Below, one piece after another: positions 63,401 to 64,000 of a stretch of 64,000 nt of DNA. Source of the stretch: Hydractinia symbiolongicarpus (taxonomy: Eukaryota; Cnidaria; Hydrozoa; Anthoathecata; Hydractiniidae). The stretch covers positions 31,151,501-31,215,500 of the forward strand of contig NC_079878.1 of the NCBI RefSeq assembly GCF_029227915.1. The letters run 5' to 3'. The translations under genes and the position numbers were made by a program. Position 1 is the stretch's first letter. Every line of letters starts with the position of its first letter. Below the pieces are notes generated by a model. The model searched no databases, was not told the DNA's origin, and was given only the letters and a program-made list of their open reading frames with translations.

Positions 63401-64000
63401 TATACAAAGAAAGTACCCTGTGAGTAAACTCCTTTCCAGAACGATTTTTTACATTATCTTTTCACCAATAAAACGCATGAGACTTGTAGTTTTCAAAAAT
63501 ATTTTCATTTTTGATGAGACGCGGAATAAAAGAAGTTTAATCGCCGTGAAACGAAAACCCGCGATTTCCCGTAAATCCCGGCCTCGGCCCGTATAGACAA
63601 AAGTGCACAAAGAAAATACCCAGGGAGTAAACACATTTCCCGAACGATTTTTTAAATTATTTTTTCACCACTAAAACGCATGAGACTTGTAGTTTTCAGG
63701 AATGTTTTCATTTTTGATGAGACGCTTAATAAAAGAAGTTTAATCACCGGCAAACGAAAATCCGCGATTTCCCGTAAATCCCGGGCTTGGCCCGTATAGT
63801 CAAATGTATACAAAGAAAGTACCCTGTGAGTAAACTCATTTCTCGAACGATTTTTTAAATTATTTTTTCACCACTAAAACGCATTAGACTTGTAGTTTTC
63901 AAAAATGTTTTCATTTTTGATGAGACGCTGAATAAAAGAAGTTTAATCGCCGGCAAACGAAAACCCGCGATTTCCCGTAAATCCCGTGCTTGGCTCGTAT
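57480..64000. repeat. Right-hand domain with private GGGCTTGG/GTCGAATG subfamily
   Basis: Units reading CGGGCTTGGCCCG followed by GTCGAATGTATAC occur near 57,508, 58,318, 58,927, 59,333, 60,551, 61,363, 62,174 and 63,190, and I found none in the first 57 kb. Neighbouring units carry further private changes: CCCTTAAAT or CCATTAAAT, AATCACCGGC, GCATTAGACTTG, GACTCTGAATA and CGAAATCCCGCG. Within the domain there are 812-bp (60.4-61.9 kb) and 1,015-bp (62.0-64.0 kb) duplications. The domain looks more divergent than the rest, as is common towards array edges, but no edge is reached. Confidence 0.82.
60370..61940. repeat. 4-monomer (812-bp) tandem duplication
   Basis: GATAAGACGCAGAATAAAAG with GATTTTTAATCG (about 60,469/61,281), AAATCACGGGCTTGG (60,529/61,341), CTTACGATTTTTT (60,596/61,408), GACTTGTGGTTTTC, TAGTTCTCAAAAATG and CGAAATCCCGCG all recur at 812 bp. 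Small differences include CATTTCCCTTACG against CATTTCTCTTACG and ACCACTAAAACG against ACCATTAAAACG. Confidence 0.86.

Larger units (their letters stand above)
1..64000. repeat. Tandem satellite array, ~203-bp monomer, ~315 copies
   Basis: Every part of the window is a copy of the same ~203-bp unit, always head to tail and never inverted. Landmarks such as the TGAATAAAAG motif recur at 1, 204, 407, 610 and still in register at 63,929, a net loss of only 17 nt over 315 units. Copies differ mainly by substitutions; I found no insertion of foreign sequence, no transposon and no gene. 203 is not divisible by three, so each reading frame shifts at every unit and open frames stay short. The G+C content of a typical unit is about 38% by hand count. 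Arrays of this kind are known from eukaryotic centromeric and pericentromeric heterochromatin; that placement here is inference. The array continues beyond both ends. I do not recognise the satellite family. Confidence 0.99.

Noticed and set aside
2092-63596. Recurrent 71-codon open frame on the plus strand (about 30 copies, for example 2,092-2,307 and 63,381-63,596)
   Set aside because: It starts at a TTG inside the GTGCTTGGCCCG variant, spans slightly more than one monomer and stops at the next unit's TAG. It exists only because that subfamily lacks in-frame stops, has no ribosome-binding or splice context, no recognisable domain, and scatters with the repeat.
7437-63634. Recurrent 60-117-codon open frames on the minus strand
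   Set aside because: They are the reverse complement of one to two monomers and vary in length with one-base indels in the T/A tracts. Their sequence is simply translated satellite, with no conserved coding pattern and no known family resemblance.
1-64000. CRISPR array
   Set aside because: The repeated unit is 203 bp of continuous homology without short repeats separated by unique spacers, and no cas genes are present.
1-64000. Telomeric repeats, tRNA, rRNA or transposon insertion within the array
   Set aside because: I looked for breaks in the 203-bp register and for TTAGG-like runs, terminal inverted repeats, target-site duplications and tRNA-like stems. Every interval is accounted for by satellite units with only 1-3 nt indels.
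1-64000. Assembly artefact as the sole source of the near-identical duplications
   Set aside because: Most duplicated blocks carry private substitutions that distinguish the copies and many have clear junctions, so they are not simple repeated output. The 45.2-46.4 kb dimer is the case where I cannot exclude it from sequence alone.

Overview
The whole 64,000-base window is one uninterrupted satellite DNA array. A unit of about 203 bp is repeated head to tail from the first base to the last: about 315 complete copies plus a 72-base partial copy, all in the same orientation. In the register used here (unit starting at the TGAATAAAAG motif at base 1), units start at 1, 204, 407, 610 and so on. 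The last full register point is 63,929, only 17 nt short of 315 x 203, so almost all divergence is substitution plus a few 1-3 nt indels. I see no protein-coding gene, tRNA, rRNA, CRISPR array, transposon or unique sequence. The array runs off both ends, so its true size is unknown but exceeds 64 kb.

A homogeneous 203-bp satellite of this length points to a eukaryotic nuclear chromosome, most likely centromeric or pericentromeric heterochromatin. I do not recognise the family and cannot name the species. A typical unit has about 38% G+C (my hand count: 42 C, 35 G). It has about 13 CpG against about 7 expected, so CpG is not depleted; this fits a lightly methylated genome or a recently homogenised array, but does not prove either.

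Each unit has a consistent internal layout: an AATAAA hexamer (unit bases 3-8); a CpG-rich core (about 19-69) with a GCCGGC palindrome and four CCC tracts one helical turn apart, forming a long-loop G-quadruplex motif on the minus strand; an imperfect GTATA/TATAC dyad (69-86); a hypervariable 8-base window (about 97-104) that works as a subfamily barcode; an AT block (about 124-143); and a 9-bp-stem hairpin with a TTTT loop (174-195).

Higher-order structure is irregular. There is no single higher-order repeat; blocks of 2, 3, 4, 5, 7, 9, 11, 14 and 17 units are duplicated locally, and other blocks recur 44, 64, 71 and about 89 units apart. Region by region: 0-2 kb holds a 7-unit duplication. 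3.8-5.4 kb holds a 4-unit duplication. 9.8-13.5 kb holds a clean 9-unit tandem duplication. 13.75-16.2 kb repeats material from 0.8-1.8 kb. 15.9-22.2 kb is a nested 14/3/17-unit duplication. 22-25.5 kb resembles 3.8-7.4 kb. 25-32 kb contains 3-unit and 7-unit duplications. 32-44 kb contains 5-, 11- and 44-unit relationships. 42.5-56 kb is rich in 2-, 3- and 4-unit duplications. 57.5-64 kb carries a private subfamily and looks more divergent. Offsets stay at whole multiples of the unit to within a few bases, as expected from unequal homologous exchange.

The short open frames that recur throughout (about 60-117 codons) are by-products of the repeat and are not annotated as genes.
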